From contig NC_088305.1 of the NCBI RefSeq assembly GCF_032854445.1, positions 21,614,955 to 21,678,954 on the forward strand: 64,000 nt of DNA. The letters run 5' to 3'. A model generated the notes under the pieces. That model was not told the origin of the DNA. It did not search any database and saw only the letters and a list, made by a program, of their open reading frames with translations. Source of the DNA: Liolophura sinensis (lineage: Eukaryota > Mollusca > Polyplacophora > Chitonida > Chitonidae). Numbering within the stretch: position 1 is the first letter of the stretch; every line of letters starts with the position of its first letter. Shown piece after piece: positions 1 to 21,332 of this stretch. The position numbers and the translations under genes are program-made.

Positions 1-3
1 GAT

Positions 4-27
4 CACCAATCAAATAAATAAGTAAAT
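4..27 (+). mobile_element. SINE-A tail fragment
   Basis: CACCAATCAAATAAATAAG, the 3' end of family A; the body lies before the window. Confidence 0.75.
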
Positions 28-141
28 TTTGGTGAAGTGGCTGACAGTCAAAAAGAATTTGAAACCCAGCATGTAGGTAATCAAGTCCAGTCTTGACATT
101 AATACATGTAACCATTTTGTGTTGTTTTTTGTACTCTGCAG

Positions 142-10239
<10,098 letters not shown>

Positions 10240-11269
10240 CAAGTCGGCGTGACGGCCAACGCAGGCCCCTCCAACTTCAAATCAATCATTTTACTAGGAT
10301 GTACATGTATCATAACTGTTAAATATTTGTGCTTCAGTTTTTTTTTTAATTATTATTATTATTATTTTGTCCAGGCCCACTTGTTCAATAGTGTAGAGAG
10401 ACTTTGATTGTAGGCTCATTAAGGGAATTTCAGTCCGCATATATGCATCAGTTCAACTGCGAATTGCTATAATCCTTAAATGCCAGACTTTCGCTACAAT
10501 AGTAGTGGCGTTGTGCCATAATCATTCACTCAACACCAGATTTGGAAAAGCCGCGTTCATACAGTGTGACTGCGGGTGTTCACCTCGAATTCGACTAGCC
10601 GAGTGAAAATGGGAGATGTGCTATTCCATGCGATTGTATCATTTGACAAAATGCAGAGTTTTGGCATGACTATATTCAATCTACATGATGATTCGGCTAA
10701 TTGCTTCGTGCGGAAGCGGCATTAGGGATTACCTTTTCACCCATAATCCCACAAGACGAGTGTGAATGTTCTAACATACCACGTGAATGGGAATTTCCTT
10801 CAGTCGCATGGTCTACTTAACGGAGAAATAAGCAACACATTGAACTTTCATAAGCGGAAAAGATTTTCAGACTTTGTGTGACATCTAGGTTGATGTATTT
10901 CAAGCCAGCATATATTGATACAGGTATAATAAGTTCTACACTTTTGAACAAATGAGCCCAGTTTTACCCTGTACATTTCACCGGTTGTCACCTGTGTTGG
11001 GTGTTGATTTATTGTTGTACATATCTCTTATCATAGGTCTGCACATTATGTCATTACACAGAACTTAGACCAACAGTCTCTATGAAAACTGGCAACTTAT
11101 CCAGGGCGTGGGCCGCTAGGCACCAGCGACAGGTAGTGGTCCCTACCAAGTAGGCTAGCCAACCCAAATTCATTTACCTGTCCTCAGTATCCCCCTCCCA
11201 CAACCTCCCCTCCTTCCCAACATTCACCACTCGTATTTAAATTTTGCACGCAATTTTTGTAACAACATA

Positions 11270-11275
11270 AATAAA
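11270..11275 (+). terminator. Candidate ZMYND11 poly(A) signal
   Basis: First AATAAA-type hexamer in an AT-rich setting after the ZMYND11 stop, about 1.0 kb downstream. Further signals, including AATAAA at 18562-18567, leave open a much longer 3'UTR. Confidence 0.4.
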
Positions 11276-11465
11276 AGCGTGTAGTTTACTGTGGAGAAAG
11301 ATTTGAGATCCAAGACAGGAATATTAACAATATCTAGTGTGGATTTCAGATGCTTTCCGCTAAGTGACTTGTATACTATTTGAAGGTCGACAGTAAATCA
11401 AATGGGTTCCAACAACAGCACAAGTTAAAATTCATCTCGTGTTTGTTTGAGGATAAAAATAGGAG

Positions 11466-11606
11466 GTGGTTAGTGTACCAGTACGGTGCAATGGCTCAGG
11501 AGCCTCTGACCAATGGGGTTGCTGTGAGAAAATTTGACAGCAACCTGTGGATGGTGGAGGGTTTCCTGAGGGCTTTACCTGATTTCCTCCCACCATCCTC
11601 CCGCCA
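11466..11606 (+). mobile_element. SINE-A with internal deletion
   Basis: GTGGTTAG..., CAGGAGCCTCTGACCAATGG, then GACAGCAACCTGTGGATGG; the middle of the body and the tail are missing. Confidence 0.75.
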
Positions 11607-12847
11607 TCTCATTGCCCACAGACCCATGCCCTGGATATTGCTATGAAAATAATATTCATACTTCAGTGAGAGAGCAGATGGCTTTTTTTAAGAGTTATTT
11701 ATGTTAGATGTTTTGCGTTATTTTGCTTTTATGTACTTTGATGCCTTAGAGTTTTTGAAGACATTTTAGACTTGATTTGAAGCTGTTTTGAGTCCTATTT
11801 ATTATTTTGTTTTTGCATTTTATAACTGAGGGAATTTGTGGATATTACTGTTATGTGGTAGATGTCTAGCCTAGCATTTACATGTACATTGTAAGTTACG
11901 GTACCATGAAATAACACACCGGTGTGACTTGTGACCTTTGCCCTTTCAATTATGATGATTCTCTCCCCTTCATGTGCTGTTTGAAAATCTCACTAGGGGG
12001 TGAACACTGTGTCACAGGAAAAATTAGGTTGACATGCACACTGTTCTTTTTTGACTTTTGCACAGATTCCTTATCAATGGCACAATTCAGAAACAGTCTC
12101 ACTTGTTTGCGGGTGAACAGCATTGTAAGAGCACAGTTAATCGGATGTCTGATATAACCTGACCCATTACTCCATATTCAGAAAGGAAACATTTAAAGTT
12201 GGTTGCAGTAACAAAGACCTGGCCAATTTATATTTATACTATACATGGGATACACGATGACCATTTCTCAGCTTTTATAGGCATGCAATGCCAAGCTTGT
12301 TGGCATAGTAGACTGTTTGGGGTCAAAACAGTCATATTCCATATTCAGAAAGAAATTAGAGTGTTGAGAGGTTGAAAAGGTAGACCTGTACAGATTGCCT
12401 TTGGAAATTCTGATTCACCGTTCATAAATTGTGAAGGCATTGACCTGTCTCTTGCAACATTATGGTGGAGATACAGCTGGTGTTTTGTAAAGGACAAATT
12501 ATCCATTTTTTTTCCATGGTTCTGTTACATTCCTGCAAGTAATTTGGGGATGATGTAACAGTTTCATGGAGTGTAATCTACAGATTTCAGATTGGTACAC
12601 AATTGTGTCACCAATTTCTAGCCTTTCATCTCTGCATGAATGTATTTACTTAAACCGAATGGTCCTTGACAGTGCTTGCTACATGAGATATTGGGACCAT
12701 GAAAAGCAAACAGACCGCTGTGTAACGCGTGATGGTGGTTGCAGAAGAATAGGATATCATTCTGGGCTACACATTTCTTAATGTTGGGATTTCCCCCTAA
12801 TATGGGGGAAGTGTATTTGGGTGGGTGGGGTGGAGTAGTTATGTTAC

Positions 12848-13066
12848 CCTAGTTCCTCAACCTTTTGCATATGAAAGGCCAACTTTAAGTGCAATTTATG
12901 CATATTTTTAATTTGATTTTGGAGGCAAAACTAAATTGTTTGGATTGGCCAATTTCAGGGCTTCACATCAAGTATAATTTCAACACTCTGCAAAGAATAA
13001 GGCCTTCTGAATGTGCATGAAAAAAACACCCTGCACATATGCAAAAAAGGTTCAAGAATTACAGTA
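12848..13066 (+). mobile_element. MITE-A copy 2
   Basis: Ends TTCCTCAACCTTTTGCATAT and ATATGCAAAAAAGGTTCAAG are inverted repeats; body matches copy 1 (TTTGATTTTGGAGGCAAAAC). Confidence 0.85.
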
Positions 13067-13849
13067 CAGGTATCCTATTTTCTTTTTTTTCTTTTTTTTC
13101 TTACAAAGAAGTTTCTTCATTAAGTTCAGTTTTATTTCTGAATTGCTCAGCTGATGACATCATTATTACCAGTGCCATACCTAACTACATTATCAGTTTG
13201 TTGCACCTTCATATACTCATTGCGAAGATTAACTTTGTGTTTTGGCATGTTTTATCCTCGTTTTCGTTAAGCTTTTAACAAACTCGTCAAATAATGTCTC
13301 ATTTGCACGCACAAACTTAGGGATTTTAAGACTGCGTATAAATATGTACACAATCAAACTTAGCTGCATTGCCCTTGTAAATAATAACATAAGACAAGTA
13401 ATTGAAAGTTGAACTTTTCTGAAAGTAAATTTGTAAAAGAGGTCATTGTATTTTTCAATTTATGTGTTTGTTTTTTTTTTTTTTACGTGATGCAAGTAGT
13501 GTTGTCTAATGTGTTCGATTTGATTGGACTGCCTCGTGTTATTCAGCATGATGCCATTTGCTAGTGACTGGTAGCCAAATCCACTGGAAACCGAAAAACT
13601 GCGTACTCTATAGAATATTAGTGGAAGGTGTAAGTGAAGGTCATGGTTTGTTGGTCATCATATCGTCAGACCACACCAATGACTAGTGGTGTGAGTGTGC
13701 TAGTGGTGAGCTCCTGGTGAGCTTACGGTGAGCCAATGAGAACCTGTAGCCAGGGGCTACATTCTCACAGCTCTCTTTTCATTGCAAGCATGTAATTGCC
13801 ATGGCAACAGTGCTGGTTGCCGTGGTAATGACCCTAAATGACCATAAAT

Positions 13850-14045
13850 TTTGCCCATGACTAATGTGCTCATTTTTCCTGATTGTCAGAGTTCTGTTGA
13901 ATTTGTAAGGGTGTTTTGAGGTTTGCTTGGAATAAGAGATGATATTCTACTGGAATATATTATAAATATTTTGTGACATTTATTTACCCTAAAAATGCAC
14001 TTTTTGTGGGCGAAATTTGAAGTCGTTTAGAATATATGTTTAGGC
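13850..14045. repeat. Dispersed repeat B, copy 1
   Basis: GTGTTTTGAGGTTTGCTTGG and TATTTTGTGACATTTATTTA, then AAAAATGCACTTTTTGTGGG; shared with 16045-16260 and, reversed, 29008-29560. Confidence 0.8.
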
Positions 14046-16044
14046 TTATCATGCTATGAGAACTTCATGAATCTGGCCCCTGGTTGGTGTATGCTGTAAC
14101 TGGAAGTAACACAACTGACAGTAGTGCATCGCTTTTGTTATTTCCACAGCAGAAATGCAATGGGGACGTCACGGTGATTGGGTGGGTTTGTCATTGTGTA
14201 GGATGGGGAATCCCAGCAGCATTTCATTTATCTTGTATCATTGCACTTCATGCAGTTCGGGTGTGAATGTTGCACCTTAGTCTGTATTGTTATGAAACGT
14301 TCAAGTTACTACGTGTTTGAGAATCTTTTGTGATATTATTTTCATTCATGATTTTATTGTTACATCATCCCCGTCTGAGAATGTAACATGTTAAAAAAAT
14401 GATGTTAGAGACTAGAATTGAAACCATTGCCAGGGTCCCAAAGGTAGTGTATTAAGTAGGACTGTTCAGATTTCTTTACTGTTGTCATGGTGTTATTAAT
14501 TTGTGAAGAAAGTTGCTTTTTTTTTTCTTCATTTTTACTGCATTTCAAAGATTTTGGACTTTGCAATTCTGCCACATGGGGTTGAGTGTTCCACTGTGAG
14601 AAGGTATGGACTACCCAGTATAAGTGAGGGCGTGTCTTGATATTTCCTTTACAAGACTACAGAACACCAAGTTTAGAGTAGCTTGTAGTTCTCTGGAGGG
14701 TTTTTTCTGACGGACAAGGCTGCAGATGTCACACACGTGAAGAATATTCTTTTTATATTTATAATAGATTTGGTGTACATGAACAATGTATAGTAGGGTA
14801 TATGAAAAGTTCTATGGGAGAATTAAGGTTGTTGTAGCGTTCTGAGCAGGTTCAGTTGGATATGAAGTATTTATGTGTTCACTGTGGTAAGTTAAAATCA
14901 GTCTTGTTCTGACTACTTCACATGTACTTAGCGCTGTGCATACAGTGTCTTGTCTACATTCCGCAACTCTCAAGTTGACACTGCAGAAAAGACATGTTAT
15001 AAACTGTATCAGCATTTCTACGCTGTACATGTACAAACTGTTTCTGAAACGCGCTGTATTTTTTGATTCTAGGAGAACATGCTGTAGTTTCAGACACTTA
15101 TTAACTAGAAAGTCAGTAGTCATTTTGCTTTTGAGAATACAAATTTAGTTGTTCAGTAATTTTTAAAAAGAAATGAAGATACTCATACACGCTTATGTGT
15201 ATACATTGCATGTCATGTATAAAAGCATGGAGGAATTAGTTTGAATTGTAAACAGAGAATGATCATAAATGTTCATTTGTAACGTTCTTCTTGTACCAGG
15301 GCCAGTGTTTGTTAATAGAGAAACATTGTTGATGTGTTTACCATTGTGTTACCTCCCTTTGCTCAATTGAACATGAGTTTGTCTAATATGATGTTGACAG
15401 ATCAACTAAATATTGGTATGTATGTTCAGGTTGTATGGCTGTTTTTGTTGGCTTTCTAGGTAGGTCTGCTGTAACCTGTCTAACTTTCATACATCTTTCC
15501 ACAGAGACCTCAGCAGATAGCATTCGTTGAAATAAAAATTCCTATAGGTAGGTAACATTTTAGTGCAGCAAACCATTTTGACCTTAAGACTAGGCCTGAG
15601 TGAAGTCTGATAGATGTTTGTTCACCTGGGGCTAAGATACCAGCTACATGTAAAATGGTGTTTCGTGTAATGGTCACAGAGGTTAGGATGTATCACTGTG
15701 ACTTTCGCAAATTAAGTATTTTCAAATCCTTAGATGGGCTTTATTCATATACGACAGGTACTGAAGATTTACAGGAGAGAGTTTTAGGTGATTTTCTGAA
15801 GCTCTGGTTTTGGTGGTAACTTCCTGACTCAGTTGTGGGTCCTGTTCTAAAATTATTCCTGGTAAGCCAAACCATTTACAAGTACATGAGTGTATAAATT
15901 TGAATCTTCTGTCTATACCAAGAACATGTACATGTAAAAGAAATTTTACGTTGAAAAATGTCTATGCTCTGTAGTTTTACATTGGTTATTTGGTGATTTC
16001 ATGGAATTTTTTCACCAACTGCATCCCCCTCCAGACCATACCAG

Positions 16045-16260
16045 CTGTATTTCGTCCATGACTAACTTTTTTTCTGATTTTGACAGTTATATTAGCCCTT
16101 TTTGGAAGGTGTTTTGAGGTTTGCTTGGGAGATGGGATGATACTATTCTGGAAAATTGTAAAGTTTCAACACCAAAAATAATATTTTGTGACATTTATGT
16201 GCCTCTAAAAATGCACTTTTGCGGACGAAATTTTAGGTCATTCGGGGTAATTTCACGCGT
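16045..16260. repeat. Dispersed repeat B, copy 2
   Basis: Same order of blocks as 13850-14045; TTTTGCGGACGAAATTTTAG is better preserved here. Confidence 0.8.
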
Positions 16261-16385
16261 TCTTTCACCAAGTTCAACAGGGATTGAGAAATTCCATGAA
16301 ATTATAGATGATTTGAATACTCGTGTTAAAAAGCTCACATGATGAATCCAGCTGTCGTCTGATTGTTATCCTGTTTTACCGTACT

Positions 16386-16612
16386 GTTATTCTTCAACCT
16401 TTTTGTTTGTCTGCAAGGTGTTTATGAATTCAAGCATCTGAAGGCATTACTCTGTATAGATTGACAAAATGATACTTTTTGTGAAGCCCTGATATTGGTT
16501 AATCCCAACCAGTGTAATTTTGTCTCTAAAATCAAATTATAAATGTGCAAAATGTGCACGTACTGAAGTATGCAAAAAGGTTCGTTTGCGAAAAGGTTGA
16601 GGAATTAGGGTA
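16386..16612 (-). mobile_element. MITE-A copy 3
   Basis: Opposite orientation to copies 1 and 2: GTGAAGCCCTGATATTGGTT, TTTGTCTCTAAAATCAAATT. Ends in GCGAAAAGGTTGAGGAATTA. Confidence 0.85.
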
Positions 16613-16904
16613 TATGAAACACTGAATGTAGAAAACTGATAGTTTCCCCATGTAAATGACATTTTATTGTGATATTAAACGAATGGTTATCACCTGAGGA
16701 CTCAGAATAGGTAGGTAGAGAGAGGAAGAGTTGTTTGATATTTTGCTTTCAAAGTTTTAATATCTTGTTGATCAGCGAATGAATGTGGTTTTGACAAGTT
16801 GTTGTGTGACTTTAGATTTTTATGACCTTTATTTTGGTATATGGTTAAGTGCTTGCTTTCTTTCTTACAGGCATGTAGATGAGAGATAAGAGCAGAGTAC
16901 TTTA

Positions 16905-17770
16905 TTCACACATTCTAGCAGTGCTTTGCTCTTGAGTGTTGAGACACTGTTGTCACATTTTAGTAAACTCTTGACACACTGTAGTTTCACTTGATTAAGA
17001 TGTTGAGAGACATTGTAGCTACACATGGTTGGATTGTTGAAACATTGCAACAGCAATTGGTTGAAATGCTGAGACTGTAGTGGTATTTAACTGGAATGTT
17101 GAGACACTTTATCAACAATTGGTTGAACGCTGAAACATTGCAGAAGCACAGCAATTGGTTGTTGACACATTATAGTTGAAACTCCAGTCGTAATTCATCA
17201 GAATGTTGAGACACCATTTAAGACAGTGTTGCAGAACTTGGTTGTACAGACCTAGTCAATACATTGCAGGAGCACTTCAGTTCAGTGTTAGCTGGACTTA
17301 ATTGAAATGTCGGCATACCATTTGAATTTTGAGACACTGTATCGACATGCCTTTTGAATGTTGAGACACCTTATCGGCATGTCAATTGAATGTTGAGACA
17401 CTGTAACAGCATGTCATTTGAATGTTGAGACACTATAACAGCATGTCATTTGAATGTCTCTCCGGCCGTAAGTGGGAAGGTCTGCCAGCAATCTGCGGAT
17501 GGTCATGGGTTTCCCCCGAGCTCTGCCCGGTTTCCACCCACCATAATGCTGGCCGCCGTCGTATAAGTGAAATATTCTTGAGTACGGCGTGAAACACCTA
17601 TCAAATAAATAAATCATTTGAATTTTGAGACACTATATCGGCATGTCATTTGAATGTTGAGACACTATATCGGCATGTCATTTGAATGTTGAGGCACTGT
17701 ATCGGCATGTCATGTGAATGTTGAGACTGTATCGGCATGCCATTGGAATGATGAGACACCGTAACAGCAA
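16905..17770. repeat. Degenerate about 32-bp tandem repeat
   Basis: Repeated TTGAATGTTGAGACACTGTA and ...GGCATGTCAT blocks, with older diverged GTTGAGACACT units at the left end. The array is split by a SINE at 17456-17614. Lies downstream of ZMYND11. Confidence 0.8.
17456..17614 (+). mobile_element. SINE-A, 5'-truncated
   Basis: Begins TCTCTCCGGCCGTAAGTGGG and ends CAAATAAATAAATC. Inserted in the 32-bp array; CATTTGAAT flanks both sides, but this is also array sequence. Confidence 0.92.
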
Positions 17771-18561
17771 TATAATATTACAGCACCTAGATAGTTAATA
17801 CATTGCAGTAGCACTTTATTGAAATATCAAGTTTTCAGACTAAAAGCATGGTTCTTTTTAATACTATTTCTTCATCCTCCGAGTTTTATTACTTTTGATC
17901 GGACTTATTTTATCCGTTTGTGTTTTGTAAGAAGGCTCTACACATGCCTAATTTCATTGTTGATGTTAAGCTTTATCCCCTTTGACTCCCACACAGATTT
18001 ATTAGTTGCTAATCAGCTTTATATAGAAGTCATTTGTCGCATCTGTATGTCGATCAGTTAAAGGTTAAACAGTCTGCTGCAGCCTCCTATTTTTTAACAT
18101 TTATGGACAATTGAGATAACAAGAAGCGTCATTACAGTTTTTCAATCCTAGTGAAACAGTAATCCACATTCAGTCATTTGTTTCTTTGTCTTCGAGGCTC
18201 TGTCAACCCACATATCTTGTACAAACCTTGTACAAAATGTCAGCATTTTGTATCACAGCAGTTCTTGTGTCGTCACGAGTTGACCTCTCCTTTTGGTTTT
18301 AAGTTGTCTATACCATGTTGTTGCAGTTTTAATCTGTTTGACACAGATTTTAATGTAAATATTTATTCATCGGTGAAACTCTGATAATGATTAATGGTGT
18401 TTATGTCAGTTTTCTAGGAAATTGATATGTCTTGTTAACAACACGGTTCTATTTAGTTTTACTGCTGGACATTTTTTTTTTCTTGTTTCGTTATTTTATT
18501 TTCTTGCTGCCAGTATATATGTACATGTATGTTTCACACTTGACAAAGTGTAATGTGAATC

Positions 18562-18567
18562 AATAAA
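18562..18567 (+). terminator. Distal AATAAA, possible long 3'UTR end
   Basis: AATAAA followed within 30 bp by a GT-rich stretch, just before a SINE. It could end a long ZMYND11 3'UTR, but two palindromic repeats and several SINE pieces in between make ordinary intergenic DNA equally likely. Confidence 0.2.
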
Positions 18568-18630
18568 CTACAGGTGGCTTGTACAGCTCATTCTATTCAT
18601 TTCTGGACTTTGTAGCACTTTCCTTTTGTT

Positions 18631-18871
18631 GGTTCAGTGTGAAGAGGATAGTGCTATGACTGGTTGACCCGTATCAGTATAATGGCTAAGGCGGGTCGGC
18701 TTACTTGCCTTTGGTAAGACATCTCAGCAAAGGAGAAATAGATAAAATAGCAGTGGAAATCCGTCCTGCAACAAGGAGGCACATTACATGCACTCTAAGG
18801 ATTCCTTCGTCATCATATGACTAAAAAATTGTTACGTACGAGGTTAAACCCAAGCACTCATTCACTCACTC
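18631..18871 (+). mobile_element. SINE-B, 5'-truncated
   Basis: Body GACTGGTTGACCCGTATCAG and GTCCTGCAACAAGGAGGCAC; tail CTAAAAAATTGTTACGTACG and CACTCATTCACTCACTC. Confidence 0.88.
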
Positions 18872-19036
18872 TTTTTGTTGGCATTCACGATTGTCTTTAG
18901 GAATTCATTGGAGAACTTCCATGTCTTCCGAATGTAATTGTTTTCAAAATATTGCAGAGTACAGGGGAATGTTGAAGTACATGTACATCCAATTCATAGA
19001 TTTGACGTAAAAGGCATGGATACCCCCTAATATAAG

Positions 19037-19250
19037 GGGCCTTGTTGACTCTGATGGTTGAAAGCACTGGCTCTGACTGTGAAGCCTGTAACCAACAGGT
19101 TGTGTGTTCAAGTCCAGGTTTCACTGTTTCACTAGCAGTTTCAAATCAAGATGTTTGTCATGTACTGAGCAAAGGTCGGTGGTTTTCTTCACCCCAGAAC
19201 CTGATGGCTGTCATCAGTAAGCGAAGGGCTTGAGGACAGTGTTAAATAGC
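19037..19250 (+). mobile_element. SINE-C-like element
   Basis: CTGATGGTTGAAAGCACTGG A-box-like head, GTGTGTTCAAGTCC B-box and GCAAAGGTCGGTGGTTTTC body. Confidence 0.6.
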
Positions 19251-19271
19251 AATTAATGTCATTGTGTTAAT

Positions 19272-19482
19272 GAGGCCTTGTGGCAGAGTGGTTAACCTGT
19301 TGGCAAGGTACAATCATTCTAGAGCTTCTTACCAATGCAGTCGTTTTGAGTTCTTGCCAGATTGTATATGGGAAGGTCTGGCAACAAGGTGCAGATTGCC
19401 GTGGCTTTCCCCCAGGCTATGCCTGATTTCCTGCCACCATATCGCCGTGTGAGTGAAATATTCTTGAGTACTGTGTAAAATG
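19272..19482 (+). mobile_element. SINE-A, diverged
   Basis: GAGGCCTTGTGGCAGAGTGG head, CTTACCAATGCAGTCG, then GAAATATTCTTGAGTACTG. Confidence 0.85.
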
Positions 19483-20040
19483 TCATTAAGATACAAAATA
19501 TGCCAATGGGCTATAAATTTCAGAGCTGGACATCGCAGTTTCTATGCAGGATTGTAGAAAATGAAGATCCAAGTCTTTTTAGATAGCAAGTGAACTTTCC
19601 TGTGAGTTTAAGGATTTTTCTAAGCAGTTATGAACATTAAATTCTACCACCTACTGTTATTGGGACCATGAATTCCAGTGTGAGCCCAAGTGGCGTCCTT
19701 TGGCATGGTTTTGCAGTCTTTAGCTGCTGTTCGCTACTACACTATGATGTAATAAGGCTGAAGGTGACTAAAACACCAACAGATTAACAGCATAGCAAGA
19801 TATAGCTAAGCATGCAGCAACAACAGTTTTATATAAACTATTTTTTATCAACAGTTAAAATGAAACATACTGTTGTTTATTTATTTAATTTTTGTGTACC
19901 GCAATACGCTTTTCACCTATGATGATGGTCAGTTTATGGGTGAACGAAATCTAGGCTAAACCACTGACCCTTGCTAAGTTACTGATTAATGGTTTTGAAC
20001 CCACATCTTGTGAGGCCTGGCCATTGTGGCAAGCCACTAG

Positions 20041-20139
20041 ATTTATTTATTTATTTATTTGATTGATGTTTTACGCCGTACTCAAGAATATTTCACTTAT
20101 ACGACGGCGACCAGCATTATGGTGGGCCACGGAGGCCCG
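20041..20139 (-). mobile_element. SINE-A, internally deleted copy 1
   Basis: The tail and 3' body run directly into CCACGGAGGCCC, the 5' end. Part of the local triplication. Confidence 0.9.
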
Positions 20140-20217
20140 GCAAGCCACTAGACAATTAAGTACTAATGTATATATGTGTGTATGTATGCCTGAGGTTTAA
20201 TACTGTACTTCATAATT

Positions 20218-20315
20218 TTTATTTATTTATTTATTTGATTGGTGTTTTACGCCGTACTCAAGAATATTTCACTTATACAACGGCGATCAGCATTATGGTG
20301 GGCCACGGAGGCCCG
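20218..20315 (-). mobile_element. SINE-A, internally deleted copy 2
   Basis: Same deletion junction (GGTGGG|CCACGG) as the copy at 20041. Confidence 0.9.
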
Positions 20316-20395
20316 GCAAGCCACTAGACAATTAAGCACTAATGTATGTATGTGTGTATGTATGCCTGAGGTTTAATACTGTACTTCATAATTTT

Positions 20396-20663
20396 TATTT
20401 ATTTATTTATTTGATTGGTGTTTTACGCCGTGCTCAAGAATATTTCACTTATACGACGGCGGCCAGCATTATGGTGGGTGGAAACCGGGCAAAGCCCAGG
20501 GGAAAATCACGACCATCCGCAGGTTGCTGTCAGACCTTCCCACGTACGGACGGAGAGGAAGCCAGCATGAGCTGGACTTGCACTCACAGCGACCGCATTG
20601 GTGAGAGACTCCTGGCTCATTACGCTGCGCTAGTGCGCTAACCAACTGAGCCACGGAGGCCCG
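20396..20663 (-). mobile_element. SINE-A, near full length
   Basis: Minus-strand copy from GGGCCTCCGTGGCTCAGTTG to the ATAAATAAAT tail. Intact relative of the two deleted copies beside it. Confidence 0.95.
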
Positions 20664-20778
20664 GCAAGCCACTAGAAAATTAAGTACTAGTATATGCATG
20701 TATGTATGTGTGTATGTGTGCCTGAGGTTTAATATTGTACTTCATAATGACGAAGAGTTGTCATTAGGTGCATACATA

Positions 20779-21020
20779 TATTGTGGCAGGGCGAGTCCAT
20801 GCCACCAAAGTGCTGTCGCCACTGAAGCATCGTGCCGAAGACGCCAGACAACACCCCACCCTGTTTCCTTGCTCTAAGCGCTCACTGCTCAGCCCCAAGC
20901 GAGGCAGCAGAAAGTATCAATTTTTAAAGTCTTCATATGACCCGACCACGGGTTTGATCCTGCAGTATCTCGACTTCGAGGAGGACGCTCTAACCATAAG
21001 GCCATCAAAGCGGTCAATTA
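20779..21020 (-). mobile_element. SINE-D, tRNA-like head
   Basis: The minus strand begins GACCGCTTTGATGGCCTTAT GGTTAGAGCG, an A-box, then GGATCAAACCC, a B-box, with an unrelated body. Only one clear copy here, so the family call is weak. The plus frame over it is not a gene. Confidence 0.5.
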
Positions 21021-21307
21021 AGCATATGTGCACGCTTTTAGGACACACACGTCAATAAAAAGTTACAGGTATGTTCCATTAGACAGGACTTCTGACAGTT
21101 TCAAACTTGTGCAATTAACTCTAAGAACAAATGACGAAATTAGGCCCAAAAGCTTACGCTACGCATAATCTGGACTTGCTTATCTGTCAGACCAGCGAAT
21201 CAGAATCGATTCTGTATCCCGTGGAAGTATTGACTGTACTAATGAAGAATCAATCGTGCCCTGAACATAAAGACAAGAAGACATTACATACATAGCACAA
21301 AGAGGGT

Positions 21308-21313
21308 TTTATT
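21308..21313 (-). terminator. EEF1B2 poly(A) signal
   Basis: AATAAA on the minus strand, about 20 bp after the EEF1B2 stop codon. This gives a very short 3'UTR, plausible for an abundant translation-factor mRNA. Confidence 0.65.
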
Positions 21314-21332
21314 ACACAATGGATACAGCAAG

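Larger units (their letters stand above)
10240..18560. other. Downstream of ZMYND11, no gene seen
   Basis: No exon-like conserved coding was recognised on either strand. The stretch holds SINE-A 11466, MITE-A copies 12848 and 16386, repeat B copies 13850 and 16045 and the array 16905-17770. Part may be ZMYND11 3'UTR. Confidence 0.7.
20016..20690. repeat. Local triplication carrying SINE-A copies
   Basis: Three tandem units of about 178, 178 and 300 bp share the flank GGCAAGCCACTAGA(C/A)AATTAAG, a TATGTATG stretch and GCCTGAGGTTTAATACTGTA. The third unit has a nearly full SINE-A; the first two have the same SINE with about 165-190 bp missing between GGTGGG and CCACGG. Confidence 0.9.

Noticed and set aside
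20768..21058. Plus-strand 96-codon frame next to EEF1B2
   Set aside because: Lies over the tRNA-headed element SINE-D in antisense; no protein similarity recognised.
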